A stretch of DNA of 31,479 bases from a virus. Under the pieces are notes generated by a model, which saw only the letters and a list, made by a program, of their open reading frames with translations, did not search any database and was not told the origin of the DNA. Where the stretch lies: the IMG/VR virus record IMGVR_UViG_3300038678_000280, positions 1 through 31,479 of that record; one strand, 5' to 3'. The first letter of the stretch is position 1. Every line of letters starts with the position of its first letter. Both the position numbers and the translations under genes were made by a program. Shown here piece after piece: positions 1-6,767 of this stretch.

Positions 1-100
1 TCAAGCTATGACCCTCTTCCTTGATCCAGTTCATGACTTCAACTAGTTTTGCACTCATCTTGTCTGAACATTTTCTTGAACCTGTGATTAAAACTCTCAT
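1..100 (-). CDS. 5' fragment of the SLOG-family gene (duplicate of 31353-31452)
   Basis: The start codon is at 98-100 and the frame runs off the left edge after 33 codons. It is base-for-base the N-terminus of the complete gene at 31108-31452 and exists here only because of the terminal repeat. Count it once in a circular map. Confidence 0.9.
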   Translation of the reverse strand, partial: MRVLITGSRKCSDKMSAKLVEVMNWIKEEGHSL

Positions 101-127
101 AATTAAAACTCCTAAAAGAAAAAAAAA
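1..127. repeat. Left copy of exact 127-bp terminal repeat
   Basis: Bases 1-127 are identical to 31353-31479, including the closing run of nine A. The repeat is not flanked by any recombination or transposon signal. Exact end overlaps of this length are typical of short-read assemblers that close a circular or permuted template with a 127-base k-mer. The simplest reading is therefore one biological copy and a circular genome of 31,352 bp. A true short direct terminal repeat cannot be excluded from sequence alone. Confidence 0.95.
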
Positions 128-180
128 GACAGCCGACAGAAACCATTAACTGATTCCTGCCAGCCAAAGTAAAGAAACAA

Positions 181-393
181 TTAACCCTCTGGATTGATGA
201 CCTTTTTAAGCCAACAACTATCACAGATAAACATTTCCAAGATCTTGTGATAGAAGACATCAACTTCTAATTCTTCTGGTCCTGAATCTGTTTGGTTATG
301 TCTTGCTCCACAAATCTCACAATGTTCAACAACTTTCAGTTCTAAACCTTTTGGTGCAAAAGCATTACTTAAAGTCTCAAATAAATCCATCAT
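181..393 (-). CDS. Small zinc-ribbon protein
   Basis: This gene encodes 70 residues with two zinc-binding knuckles, CEICG (about residues 25-29) and CDSC (about 56-59), separated by an acidic linker, in the layout of a zinc ribbon. A longer open frame extends upstream to 540. The start chosen here is an ATG-ATG pair preceded by GGAG at 7 nt, while the upstream extension has no SD and reads as a Phe-rich tract. It is the first gene after the 1.85-kb structured non-coding region and the last before the SLOG gene. The leader just before its start resembles that of the zinc-ribbon gene at 30771-31022 (TTATTGGAGAACAGA against TATTAGGAGAACAGAG). No specific partner can be named; small phage zinc ribbons often bind nucleic acid or host proteins. 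Confidence 0.75.
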   Translation of the reverse strand: MMDLFETLSNAFAPKGLELKVVEHCEICGARHNQTDSGPEELEVDVFYHKILEMFICDSCWLKKVINPEG

Positions 394-1018
394 TTCTGTT
401 CTCCAATAAAAAAAATAAACAAACAAAATAAAAAAACGGCTGTCAAAGCTAAAAACATGGGAAAAATCATAGTCAAATCTATTTTCAAACAACCAGTATA
501 AAAAATTGAAAGTCTTTTGTTCCGATACTTGTTTTTTCAAATCTATTTTACTTTGATTTAATTCCTATATTCCGTCAGTGCGGAGTCGGGACAAGTAGAA
601 ACAATTATGACAGGATTGTAAAAAATAGACTGTTATGGTTCCTATGTTACAATTCAGGTAGCCGTGTGGCTCACTGCCGAAGTGACCATTTGGGAGGGCC
701 GCCCCTTGGGAAGTCTCCCAATACCAATGATAAAAATAAACAAGCAATGGTATTCAATTAAGGGAAGTAGCGATTGTTTCTGGGTGTGTTAGTAATGAAA
801 TAAGAATCAAGGTTTTGAGCTTGCTACAAAATATCCACCTTGATAGTTACGTGAAACTTTGCCAGAAATATGAGCGGTACGATGCAATGAAGGAAGAGAC
901 AAGCAGGGATTTGTGGTTAAATGAAAAAACTAATTACGTACGCTTAAGGGTATAGATAAAGTGCAGGCTTCAATCTGACCCTTTAAACAAGCAAATTCAA
1001 GCGTTAAAGACAAGAGAA

Positions 1019-1034
1019 TGTTTCACGTGGAACA
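1019..1034. promoter_or_regulatory. parS: parS-type ParB-binding site
   Basis: The minus strand reads TGTTCCACGTGAAACA, a perfect match to the bacterial chromosomal parS consensus TGTTNCACGTGAAACA. The flanking bases extend the palindrome to 20 bp (1017-1036) with only one mismatched pair. ParB is a CTP-dependent clamp that loads at parS and works with ParA and SMC in chromosome segregation. No ParA or ParB gene is seen in the window, so if functional the site would have to recruit host ParB. A 16-base match is very unlikely by chance in 31 kb. The site lies within the large non-coding region. Confidence 0.8.
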
Positions 1035-1203
1035 TTATACTATTACGGTTATCTTGGGTTGAGATGCTACCTTTGATGAGGTTGCGAAGCAATCCACAAC
1101 ATGCGATGCTCCTTTTGGTGATTAAGGGATTATGTATACTTTTGTTAAGGGAACTTTTCTTTTTGGACAGTGCCAGCAAGTAGTAATGTATTTATAGGAG
1201 AGT

Positions 1204-1275
1204 GCCTCTTTACAGATTGAAAGTAGGTGAATCTTTCGTCTTCATCATAAGTTGCTGTTCTTTTTGTAAAGAGGC
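1204..1275 (-). ncRNA. Long hairpin with 11-bp perfect stem
   Basis: GCCTCTTTACA at 1204-1214 is exactly complementary to TGTAAAGAGGC at 1265-1275, enclosing 50 nt that can form an internal GAAAG/CTTTC stem on the minus strand. No U-tract follows on either side that would make a clear terminator. It is the strongest single helix of the non-coding region and a good anchor for structure modelling. Confidence 0.6.
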
Positions 1276-1337
1276 AAAAGAATCTTACCTTATGAATTTA
1301 ATAAATGCAAAATAATTAATTACTGTATTATCTTTTG

Positions 1338-1439
1338 TACCCCTCCCAATGGAGAACATCTTGCTTATCCTGAGTTGACGAATCAGGACGGAAGGTTCCG
1401 TGTATTCTCCTTAAGGAAGTAAATTTAAATCCTTGGGTA
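1338..1439 (-). ncRNA. Nested multi-branch RNA domain
   Basis: An outer stem pairs 1338-1342 with 1435-1439. Inside it sit a hairpin, 1413-1417 with 1430-1434, and a second-level stem, GGAGAA at 1351-1356 with TTCTCC at 1405-1410. The latter encloses two adjacent hairpins (1368-1373 with 1383-1388; 1389-1392 with 1397-1400). Three levels of mutually compatible pairing in about 100 nt are unusual for spacer DNA and argue for a folded RNA. Single-sequence inspection cannot show conservation. Confidence 0.55.
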
Positions 1440-1446
1440 TGCTTTT

Positions 1447-1474
1447 ATTATACATGACTTTCTCATTTTTTCAA
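1447..1474 (-). promoter_or_regulatory. Sigma70-type promoter with overlapping inverted repeat
   Basis: On the minus strand there is TTGAAA (1469-1474), a 16-nt spacer and TATAAT (1447-1452). The -10 box lies inside one arm of a 9-bp inverted repeat, TATACATGA (1449-1457) / TCATGTATA (1489-1497), so a dimeric repressor or an RNA hairpin could control it. Transcription would run through 1440-541 and into the zinc-ribbon, SLOG and early genes across the circle junction. Confidence 0.5.
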
Positions 1475-1560
1475 CTTAGTGTCGTAGTTCATGTATAGGG
1501 TTTCAGTAGTATTTGTCCCTGATTTTGGCTGTAGTGTATTGTTTAAGAGATATACGAATT

Positions 1561-1588
1561 GGAGGTTTACGTCATGTAGTAACCCTCC
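1561..1588 (-). promoter_or_regulatory. Hairpin sequestering an SD with a two-codon minigene
   Basis: GGAGG (minus strand, 1584-1588) pairs with CCTCC (1561-1565), and TTAC/GTAA continues the stem after one mismatch. In the loop, 8 nt after the SD, is ATG ACG TAA (1575-1567). The arrangement looks like an SD-led minigene whose ribosome binding site is hidden by structure. Whether it is ever translated is unknown. Confidence 0.4.
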
Positions 1589-2000
1589 TATATATGATAT
1601 TAAGTATACCGATCCTTAAGTGTAATCATCTTTTTTTACTCTTTTCTGTATAGCACTCCTTTATATTTTTCTTCATATTTTTCGGTATGCTTTTCTTTTA
1701 TTTACTATGTTTTCTTTCTTTTCTTGTGATATTATTTTTATATCTACTCATTCAATAAGTACGCAATATAATTAATAATTGCCTTAATATTACTTAAGAT
1801 AAGCAAGATACTTATTAATGGGTAGGTTTCTATTTAAATAAAAGCTCTTAGCCTTTTATTTTCTATACTTTCATATAGCTTCTAGCTTGTCAATTATTAC
1901 GTATCAGCTTAGTTATCCGTGTTACGTTTTAGGTAGAACTTACGATTAGTTATAATACTATTTAATCCCTTCTCCACCTTTGACATCCCATAACTTAATT

Positions 2001-2128
2001 AAAATCAAATAAGAATACCAATTAAACCTGCACCTTTAAACTATTTAATATCAATAAGTTAAGGCAGAAAACCTTGAAGAGTTACTTCCTATTTAATCTA
2101 TGTTTTTATTTGAAAATCAAATAAGAAT
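2001..2128 (-). repeat. Direct 16-bp repeats and 7-bp closing stem
   Basis: AAAATCAAATAAGAAT occurs at 2001-2016 and again at 2113-2128. The second copy forms one arm of an 8-bp hairpin (2106-2124). A 7-bp stem, 2026-2032 with 2154-2160, encloses the interval. The repeats lie in the 3'-side flank of the charged-protein gene (2240-3157) and belong to the structured region. Confidence 0.5.
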
Positions 2129-2215
2129 TTATGTGTATAAAACTTATTATTATTGCAGGTATTGAAATGATTGGTTCTCGTTTGTTGCGGAACTGAATGT
2201 AAATATGTCGTAAAT

Positions 2216-2233
2216 CTTAAATATATATTTAAG
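2216..2233. terminator. 18-bp AT palindrome after the last structural gene
   Basis: CTTAAATATATATTTAAG is a perfect palindrome beginning 7 bp past the stop codon of the 2240-3157 gene. It could act as a weak terminator or RNA end for the late operon, but it has no GC stem and only a short following T-stretch, so the assignment is tentative. Confidence 0.3.
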
Positions 2234-2239
2234 GTTACT

Positions 2240-3157
2240 TTATACACCTGTTTTTGGCTTTGCTTGTATAAAGTTTCTTTTTTCTTCTGTATCTGATCCA
2301 TTTGCATTTGTAGCTGTAAGTTCTATGTCCCAATCCTCTGTACACCAAGGAGGGATTATTCCTTGATAGAATTTTTTAAGTGTTATAGACATAAAGTATT
2401 GATATGTTCCTATATTTTGAGGAGAAACTACACACCAGTATTCTTTTCTTGGTCTTGCTCCATTCCCTTTAGGTATGTCGCCTGTTGGAGGTTGTTTTAA
2501 CCAGCATGCCACTGCCAAGTCTTTAAATATCTTATTTCTTTCGTCTTTCGTGAATTTTCCTCTTCCACTGCCTCTGGAAGCTATTCCGAAAGGGTCAAGT
2601 ACTCCAGGTTTTATTATTGGTGTAAAGTCTAAAGGTCTTGTAGGGTCTGGATTTGGATTGTCTTGGCTTTCTTCGCTATCGTCTGGTATGTCTCTTTCGA
2701 AACGTTTAGGTCTTGGTGGTTGAGGTGCTAATGGGGGGACGAGGTTTACAGGTTCGTCATCATAAAAAGGTTCTTCTTCTTGTGTAAATTCTTCTATAGG
2801 GTCAACTACTTCTTCTTCGTCGTTATCTGTTTCGTCTTCTGCATTTTTTAAGTTTCTTATACAGATTTCTTTATCTATTATCTTTTCTTCTTTATCTTTA
2901 TCATCTTGATCTTCATCTTCTTCGTCATTATCTGTTTTCTTTTCAGCTTTTTCCTTTTTTCTTTTCTTTTTCTTTTTTTTCTTTAATTTCTTTAATTCTG
3001 AGGATGGTAATTCGTGAATCTCTTTTTCTGTTGTTGGATTTATTATTCTTTTTCTTTCTCTTTTGGATTCTTCATCATCTGTAAATATGGGGTCTTTTAC
3101 GAATCTTGTAGGTTTCCTTTTTATTCTTGTTCTTGCTTTTTTCTTTCTACAAACCAT
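2240..3157 (-). CDS. Charged low-complexity protein, unknown function
   Basis: The product has 305 residues. The N-terminal third is strongly basic with a Lys-rich run (about residues 56-75), followed by alternating Asp/Glu-rich and Pro-rich segments to about residue 190. The C-terminal 110 residues are more normal and globular, with aromatic and Cys/Trp positions (for example CWLKQPP, YWCVV, PPWCTEDWDIEL). It is the last gene of the structural operon and starts a few bases after the previous stop with no good SD, so translational coupling is likely. A disordered N-terminus plus a small C-terminal domain would fit a virion-associated or minor structural protein, but no family is recognised. 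Confidence 0.7.
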   Translation of the reverse strand: MVCRKKKARTRIKRKPTRFVKDPIFTDDEESKRERKRIINPTTEKEIHELPSSELKKLKKKKKKKRKKEKAEKKTDNDEEDEDQDDKDKEEKIIDKEICIRNLKNAEDETDNDEEEVVDPIEEFTQEEEPFYDDEPVNLVPPLAPQPPRPKRFERDIPDDSEESQDNPNPDPTRPLDFTPIIKPGVLDPFGIASRGSGRGKFTKDERNKIFKDLAVACWLKQPPTGDIPKGNGARPRKEYWCVVSPQNIGTYQYFMSITLKKFYQGIIPPWCTEDWDIELTATNANGSDTEEKRNFIQAKPKTGV

Positions 3158-3160
3158 ATT

Positions 3161-3820
3161 TTAAGGTGAATCGGTGTCAAAAAGTTCTAAAGGATTTTCT
3201 AATGTTGAGAATTCAACAAATGCATCTCCTGAACCTGAGACTTTTCTTTTCCAAGACCAAGAAGTGGGGCTTCCAGTTGATGTGTCTGTAAATTGACAAT
3301 TAATTGTTTTTATTCCTGTTCTTGGTGTTCCTGAAAAGTTTGCTACTGGTGGTGTAGGTAATGCAAACGAGTAACCCGTAGGATTGAATGGTCCACTAGG
3401 ATGTGTTGGCGAAATTTCAACTCTATAAATATTTCCGTTGTTAAAAGTTCCTACAGCAAAATCATCTCCGGAGTCTACAAAAGATACTGCTATTGATGCC
3501 CCGTTTGTTGGGTTTGGTGGCATTGGTCGCCATTCTGATCCTGTCCACCCTTGAAGTGCATCCGCTCCTGCTGATCCTACAGCAAAGAATTCTCCACCAG
3601 AGACTAATAGGTATCCCCATCTATAGGTAATTCCTTTTGTTACTGTTACCGAAATAGGCAAATCAAAGGTAGTTTCTGTTTGAGTTATATTTATAACTTT
3701 GTTTGAACCTTGAAACAGAATATTCGCATCTTCATCAAATATTGCTGGTTTTAATGTTCGCGTTGCTTCTGCTCCTGCGGCTGCTCTTATTGTGAATTTG
3801 GTTGTTGTTGTTGTTGCCAT
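3161..3820 (-). CDS. Putative virion protein with C-terminal partial PKD domain
   Basis: The product has 219 residues. The N-terminus is Thr/Ala-rich beta-type sequence. From about residue 165 it reads like the PKD beta-sandwich family (PVANFSGTPRTG, then CQFTDTSTGSPTSWSWK). The domain stops soon after the usual ENP position, before the last strands, so it is truncated compared with typical PKD modules. PKD domains mediate protein or glycan contacts in surface and phage structural proteins. The start is 2 nt after the stop of the connector gene and lacks an SD, so expression is probably coupled. A stabilising or decoration role is inferred from position only. Confidence 0.6.
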   Translation of the reverse strand: MATTTTTKFTIRAAAGAEATRTLKPAIFDEDANILFQGSNKVINITQTETTFDLPISVTVTKGITYRWGYLLVSGGEFFAVGSAGADALQGWTGSEWRPMPPNPTNGASIAVSFVDSGDDFAVGTFNNGNIYRVEISPTHPSGPFNPTGYSFALPTPPVANFSGTPRTGIKTINCQFTDTSTGSPTSWSWKRKVSGSGDAFVEFSTLENPLELFDTDSP

Positions 3821-3822
3821 AA

Positions 3823-4281
3823 TTAGAAGTAATCTAATTTTCTTGGTGCTAAAGTAGGATTTATTCTATCTCCATCTCTATTGAATTTTGCTTTCTTTAC
3901 AGTTGGTTCTACTCCTGCTTTTGTTGTTAATATTTGGTCGAAGTTTGTTGATAAATCTGGACCTGTTCTCATCGCTCTTAAACGAGATACAATTGTTTTT
4001 GCTTCCTGGAAGAATGGCTGGTATGTTGAAAACTCAAAACCTGCAGTAGTTGAATTTGATTTGAGTATTATTCCTACTGCATAATTTGCTTCAGCAAGAA
4101 CAATCATTTTATCTACTGTTCCAGTAAACGGTACGGTGTATCTGTCACGTAACTGAGAATTTAACCATTCATTAGCAAGTTCTCTTTCATCGTCAAAGTC
4201 TGATAAACTTGCTGCATATCCTGGTGTTGTTGCTATCCCATGAAATAGTAATTCTAATTCAGCATCCGTACTATACGCCAT
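3823..4281 (-). CDS. DUF1320 / Mu gp36-like head completion protein
   Basis: The product has 152 residues. The N-terminal stretch (ELELLF, then DDERELANEWLNSQLRDRYTVPF) matches the helical DUF1320 family, to which Mu gp36 belongs. These proteins sit at the head-tail interface of phages with Mu-type heads. The SD AAAGGAG lies 9 nt before the ATG, and the gene overlaps the end of the preceding membrane-protein gene by 11 bp. In relatives it lies close to the capsid gene. Here it is separated from it by the block of exported proteins, an unusual order. The family call is by pattern recognition without a profile search. Confidence 0.65.
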   Translation of the reverse strand: MAYSTDAELELLFHGIATTPGYAASLSDFDDERELANEWLNSQLRDRYTVPFTGTVDKMIVLAEANYAVGIILKSNSTTAGFEFSTYQPFFQEAKTIVSRLRAMRTGPDLSTNFDQILTTKAGVEPTVKKAKFNRDGDRINPTLAPRKLDYF

Positions 4282-4594
4282 CTGATGTTTCTCCTTTCTT
4301 TGTGTCTGTTTCTCTTCTTAAATTTCTTTTAATACTTGCTTCTGATTCTAAATATATAACTCTTTCTGATATCTCTTTTAATTCTTTGGTAAATGTTCTT
4401 TCCATTCTATCTAATGATTCTCTAAAAACCGTTTGTATCTCACTGATCGAATCTGTTATTTTGTCATATCTTTTATCATGTTTTTTGTACTGTAGCATAT
4501 TTGCAAAACAATATGAAATAAGAGCAACTATCACATTTCCTGTGAATATTGTTAAGCCTAATACATATGGATGTTGTAATACACTTTTTGGCAT
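4271..4594 (-). CDS. Membrane-anchored coiled-coil protein, possible lysis function
   Basis: The product has 107 residues with one transmembrane helix near the N-terminus (about residues 10-32), then a charged heptad-like coiled coil (about 38-90, SISEIQTVFRESLDRMERTF and onward). The size resembles XhlA-type haemolysin/holin helpers, though there the coiled coil usually precedes the membrane helix. A spanin-like role is another option. The SD AAGG lies 5-6 nt before the start. It follows the two-helix membrane protein at 4678-4899, so the pair could be the lysis cassette, but no endolysin is recognised nearby. Confidence 0.6.
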   Translation of the reverse strand: MPKSVLQHPYVLGLTIFTGNVIVALISYCFANMLQYKKHDKRYDKITDSISEIQTVFRESLDRMERTFTKELKEISERVIYLESEASIKRNLRRETDTKKGETSDGV

Positions 4595-4607
4595 TTTAAC
4601 CTTTTGT

Positions 4608-4700
4608 TTATAAGATATTAAAAACCCTTAATAAAACTATAATTATTGTTCCAATTGCTGATTGTATTAAAATTTTGTTAAGGTTTAATTTCTTTGTCAT
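4608..4700 (-). CDS. Possible 30-residue membrane peptide overlapping the upstream gene
   Basis: An ATG at 4700 opens a 30-codon frame (MTKKLNLNKIL, then a hydrophobic run through residue 30). It overlaps the last 23 bases of the 4678-4899 gene and fills the gap before the 4271-4594 gene. It reads as a single membrane segment with a basic N-terminus. The SD is poor (AAAAG), so translation is uncertain, but overlapping tiny membrane ORFs are common in phage lysis regions. Confidence 0.35.
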   Translation of the reverse strand: MTKKLNLNKILIQSAIGTIIIVLLRVFNIL

Positions 4701-4899
4701 CTTTTGCTTTGTCATCTTTTATCATATAATTTTCTATTAACTTAGAAACAATAACGCCTGTAGCAAAAGCAAATACTGTCATTGGTTTTATGTCGTCTGT
4801 TTCTTTCCCTGTATATTTACCGACAACATATGCTAATAATCCGCAAAAATATATTAATATCCCAGCCCTTATATAAGATCTTAATTTTTCCCTGTTCAT
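4678..4899 (-). CDS. Two-helix membrane protein, holin candidate
   Basis: The product has 73 residues with two hydrophobic segments (about 12-30 and 43-58) and a charged Lys/Asp C-terminal tail, the layout of small class II holins. Start choice: the ATG at 4899 has AAGGAG at 8 nt and overlaps the preceding stop as TAATG. An ATG 18 bases upstream has no SD. Placement after the exported-protein block and before another membrane protein suits a lysis or anchoring role. There is no sequence motif that proves holin activity. Confidence 0.6.
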   Translation of the reverse strand: MNREKLRSYIRAGILIYFCGLLAYVVGKYTGKETDDIKPMTVFAFATGVIVSKLIENYMIKDDKAKDDKEIKP

Positions 4900-6218
4900 T
4901 AAAATAACTCCTTCCATAATATAGATGCATCAAAGGTTGCACTATTTGCGCTTGTACCTGAAACTGTTAGGGTGTCTCCAGGTACCAACAGTATTTCTAA
5001 TTGTGTTAAATCTCCTGCTGCTGAATCGTTTTTCCCTGCTAATAAACCTCCGAACAGTCTTGATCCTCCTGTGACTGTGGTTCCTGATGTGTCAATCTCT
5101 ATAACTGAATTCGTTGTGTTAATATCTGAATATGATGGTACTCCACCTAATGTCGCATTAAAAATAAAACTTATATTACCTAAATTGTTAGCTGAACTAG
5201 CTTCTATTGCTCCTGCTGTTCTTTCTAACAAAATATCAATAAAATTTACTTTTCCGGCATATGTTGTTTTATTTCTTATTGTGAATATCGCAACTTCTGT
5301 GGTAACTGATGTTTTTTCTATTACACCTGAAGTTTGATGTCCACTCTGAAGCTCTGTTAAACTTGTTTTCCCTTCTGTAAAATAACTATAAGATGAAGAC
5401 TTCATAACTATATCACTAGTAGTTGCTTTGTTACTAGAGCATATAGTGAAATTAAAATTAGGATTAAAAACTGAAGGGATTGTATTTTGATTTGTATAAT
5501 CTATTGTATGAAAAGCAAATAAACGACCAGTTTTATCATCTTCTATTAAATATTCAATAGCTCCTGCTCCTAAATACTGAAATCTTATACCAAAAACATT
5601 TAACTTCGTTTCATCTAATATCATCCCTGACGAACCAGAGCCGTCCAAAGGATCATCAAATATAGATATATTATCTGCTAATGTGTCATTCTGGAATCGT
5701 ACAATACTGAATGTGTCACCGTTGCACCCTAACATATATCCATTATTAAATGTCGTATTTGATCCGACTTCTCCTGCCAATCCTATGTATTGCTCTGTTC
5801 CTGCTGTGCATCCAGTAAATAAAGCTGTGAACCTTGTTAAACCTCCCAGTCCGGCTCTATACTTTGCGTGCTGTTTTGACTTTAGTATTGCTATACTTCC
5901 GGTGGTTGTTCCAGTACTTATAACCGCCATCGCTTGTGACTGTGTTACTGTTCCCGAATTTGTAGCTGTGTTGATTATTAAATCTGTATTTGATACTGTG
6001 TATTCAAAACTTCCTTGGAATACTGGTGATAATTCTATTGTTCTTACATCACCAAATGCTGAAAGTGGAATAGGTGGATTTTGGTTTGTTAATGACGTGG
6101 AAAGTATAGGTGTGTCATATGCATTTAAAAGTTTTTCTACTAACTTTGTTTCTTGTGCATATGATTTAGGTATGAAACTAACTACTAAAATTAAAGCAAA
6201 AAAAAAAGCTTTTTTCAT
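4899..6218 (-). CDS. Exported beta-rich virion-like protein
   Basis: The product has 439 residues. It opens with a textbook Sec signal peptide (KK, hydrophobic core, cleavage after SYA near residue 21). The mature part is Ser/Thr/Asn-rich beta sequence. Residues about 120-175 (GGLTRFTALFTGC, then a GYMLGCNGDTFSIV-like stretch) resemble concanavalin-like jelly-roll domains found in phage head or fibre proteins. It is co-transcribed with four other genes carrying signal peptides and is translationally coupled (TAATG) to the holin-like gene. Export of a structural protein from the infected cell is unexpected for a phage with an HK97-type head. Surface display on the host, or assembly at the envelope, are the alternatives. 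Confidence 0.7.
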   Translation of the reverse strand: MKKAFFFALILVVSFIPKSYAQETKLVEKLLNAYDTPILSTSLTNQNPPIPLSAFGDVRTIELSPVFQGSFEYTVSNTDLIINTATNSGTVTQSQAMAVISTGTTTGSIAILKSKQHAKYRAGLGGLTRFTALFTGCTAGTEQYIGLAGEVGSNTTFNNGYMLGCNGDTFSIVRFQNDTLADNISIFDDPLDGSGSSGMILDETKLNVFGIRFQYLGAGAIEYLIEDDKTGRLFAFHTIDYTNQNTIPSVFNPNFNFTICSSNKATTSDIVMKSSSYSYFTEGKTSLTELQSGHQTSGVIEKTSVTTEVAIFTIRNKTTYAGKVNFIDILLERTAGAIEASSANNLGNISFIFNATLGGVPSYSDINTTNSVIEIDTSGTTVTGGSRLFGGLLAGKNDSAAGDLTQLEILLVPGDTLTVSGTSANSATFDASILWKELF

Positions 6219-6245
6219 ATTATTTAACTCCTGACATTTTTAAAA

Positions 6246-6761
6246 TTAACGTGGAAGAAAACATCTAAAAGTATTTATATCGTTGTCTGCTCCTTTTGAT
6301 ATTGTTGTTATGCTTCCTGCCCCCATAAGGGCAAAATTACCTCCGAAACCTTCATCTATTACATCGTCGGTCCATTCTGCATCATCTGCTTCGTCTGTTA
6401 AAGTAAAGTTGTTCATAGATATATACCATTCATTTACAGATGGTAGCTTCCCACCATATAAAGTAAAACATGAATCTGCTGCCTCAAACCAATTCGCCGT
6501 ACTTTCTTCTGTTGTTTGCATACACCCTAATTTATTACCTGATATTATTATGTCTGTGAATCCACTTGGGCATGTGGGATCTTTTGATTTTGTTGTTTGA
6601 CTAGTGCCATCTGAAAAGTTAATTGTAGAAAAATTACCATCAATATCTATTTGGTTTTCTAATCCTTTCCATACTTTAGTTGTTCCTAATTTAGTTTGTG
6701 AAAAAGTAATGTTACAAATTATTGTACTTATTATTATTGAAGTAAAAAAAATGTATTTCAT
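6246..6761 (-). CDS. Exported protein with C-type-lectin-fold-like domain
   Basis: The product has 171 residues with a signal peptide (MKYIFF, hydrophobic core, cleavage after TFS near residue 21). The next 35 residues share the QTKLGTTK-x-W ... DGT-x-QTT module with the adjacent 528-residue fibre. The C-terminal part (WFEAADSCFTLYGGKLPSV, then NEWYI and a final TFRCFLPR) has the spacing of Cys, Trp and Gly typical of C-type-lectin/sulfatase-modifying-like folds used for receptor binding. It may be the ligand-binding tip associated with the longer fibre. No retroelement is present, so a diversity-generating system is not indicated. Confidence 0.65.
   Translation of the reverse strand: MKYIFFTSIIISTIICNITFSQTKLGTTKVWKGLENQIDIDGNFSTINFSDGTSQTTKSKDPTCPSGFTDIIISGNKLGCMQTTEESTANWFEAADSCFTLYGGKLPSVNEWYISMNNFTLTDEADDAEWTDDVIDEGFGGNFALMGAGSITTISKGADNDINTFRCFLPR
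6674..6698 (-). repeat. 25-bp exact repeat in a shared N-terminal module (copy 1)
   Basis: These 25 bases are identical to 8240-8264. Both copies encode the QTKLGTTK region just after the signal peptide cleavage sites of two neighbouring exported proteins. Identity at the DNA level in otherwise divergent genes points to recent module duplication or recombination. Confidence 0.8.
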
Positions 6762-6767
6762 TCTGTT

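Larger units (their letters stand above)
541..2239 (-). ncRNA. Candidate large structured RNA region (about 1.7 kb, no credible gene)
   Basis: No frame on either strand here has an SD-supported start and a protein-like sequence longer than about 60 codons. Instead the region is packed with short perfect inverted repeats. Examples are 1204-1214 with 1265-1275 (11 bp), 1449-1457 with 1489-1497 (9 bp), 1836-1844 with 1853-1861 (9 bp), 2106-2113 with 2117-2124 (8 bp), and 7-bp stems at 1606/1682, 2026/2154, 720/748 and 615/647. There are 6-bp stems at 706/716, 807/838, 940/999, 946/978, 1351/1405 and 1368/1383. Several nest into multi-branch domains (1338-1439) or stack coaxially (940-1004). The hairpin at 1863-1878 reads with a GAAA tetraloop only on the minus strand, matching the direction of all genes. 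Phage-borne ornate RNAs such as GOLLD and ROOL are precedents in kind, but I do not recognise either. One or several RNAs may be present. Confidence 0.6.

Noticed and set aside
843-858. Second parS near ACGTGAAAC at 849-857
   Set aside because: Only a half-site matches, with six or more mismatches in the other half. CACGTG at about 24725 also lacks the arms.
560-960. Open plus-strand frames across 530-950
   Set aside because: Stretches of 60 or more codons without stop exist, but they have no SD-supported start and break phase. All other genes are on the minus strand, and such lengths are expected by chance in this composition. The helices explain the region better.
997-1179. 60-codon minus-strand ORF over the parS site
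   Set aside because: No clear SD and low-complexity sequence. It overlaps parS and hairpins, and no similar neighbour gene is seen.
1140-1300. 53-codon minus-strand frame through the 11-bp hairpin
   Set aside because: No ATG, GTG or TTG start, and the perfect 11-bp stem would be an odd constraint in a gene. Length is within chance.
541-2239. tRNA, tmRNA, RNase P, group I or II intron
   Set aside because: No cloverleaf with a T-loop, no tmRNA or RNase P core sequence, no domain V or P7-like core, and no gene is interrupted.
6246-6761. Diversity-generating retroelement target
   Set aside because: The lectin-like protein fits, but no reverse transcriptase, accessory protein or template repeat is present.
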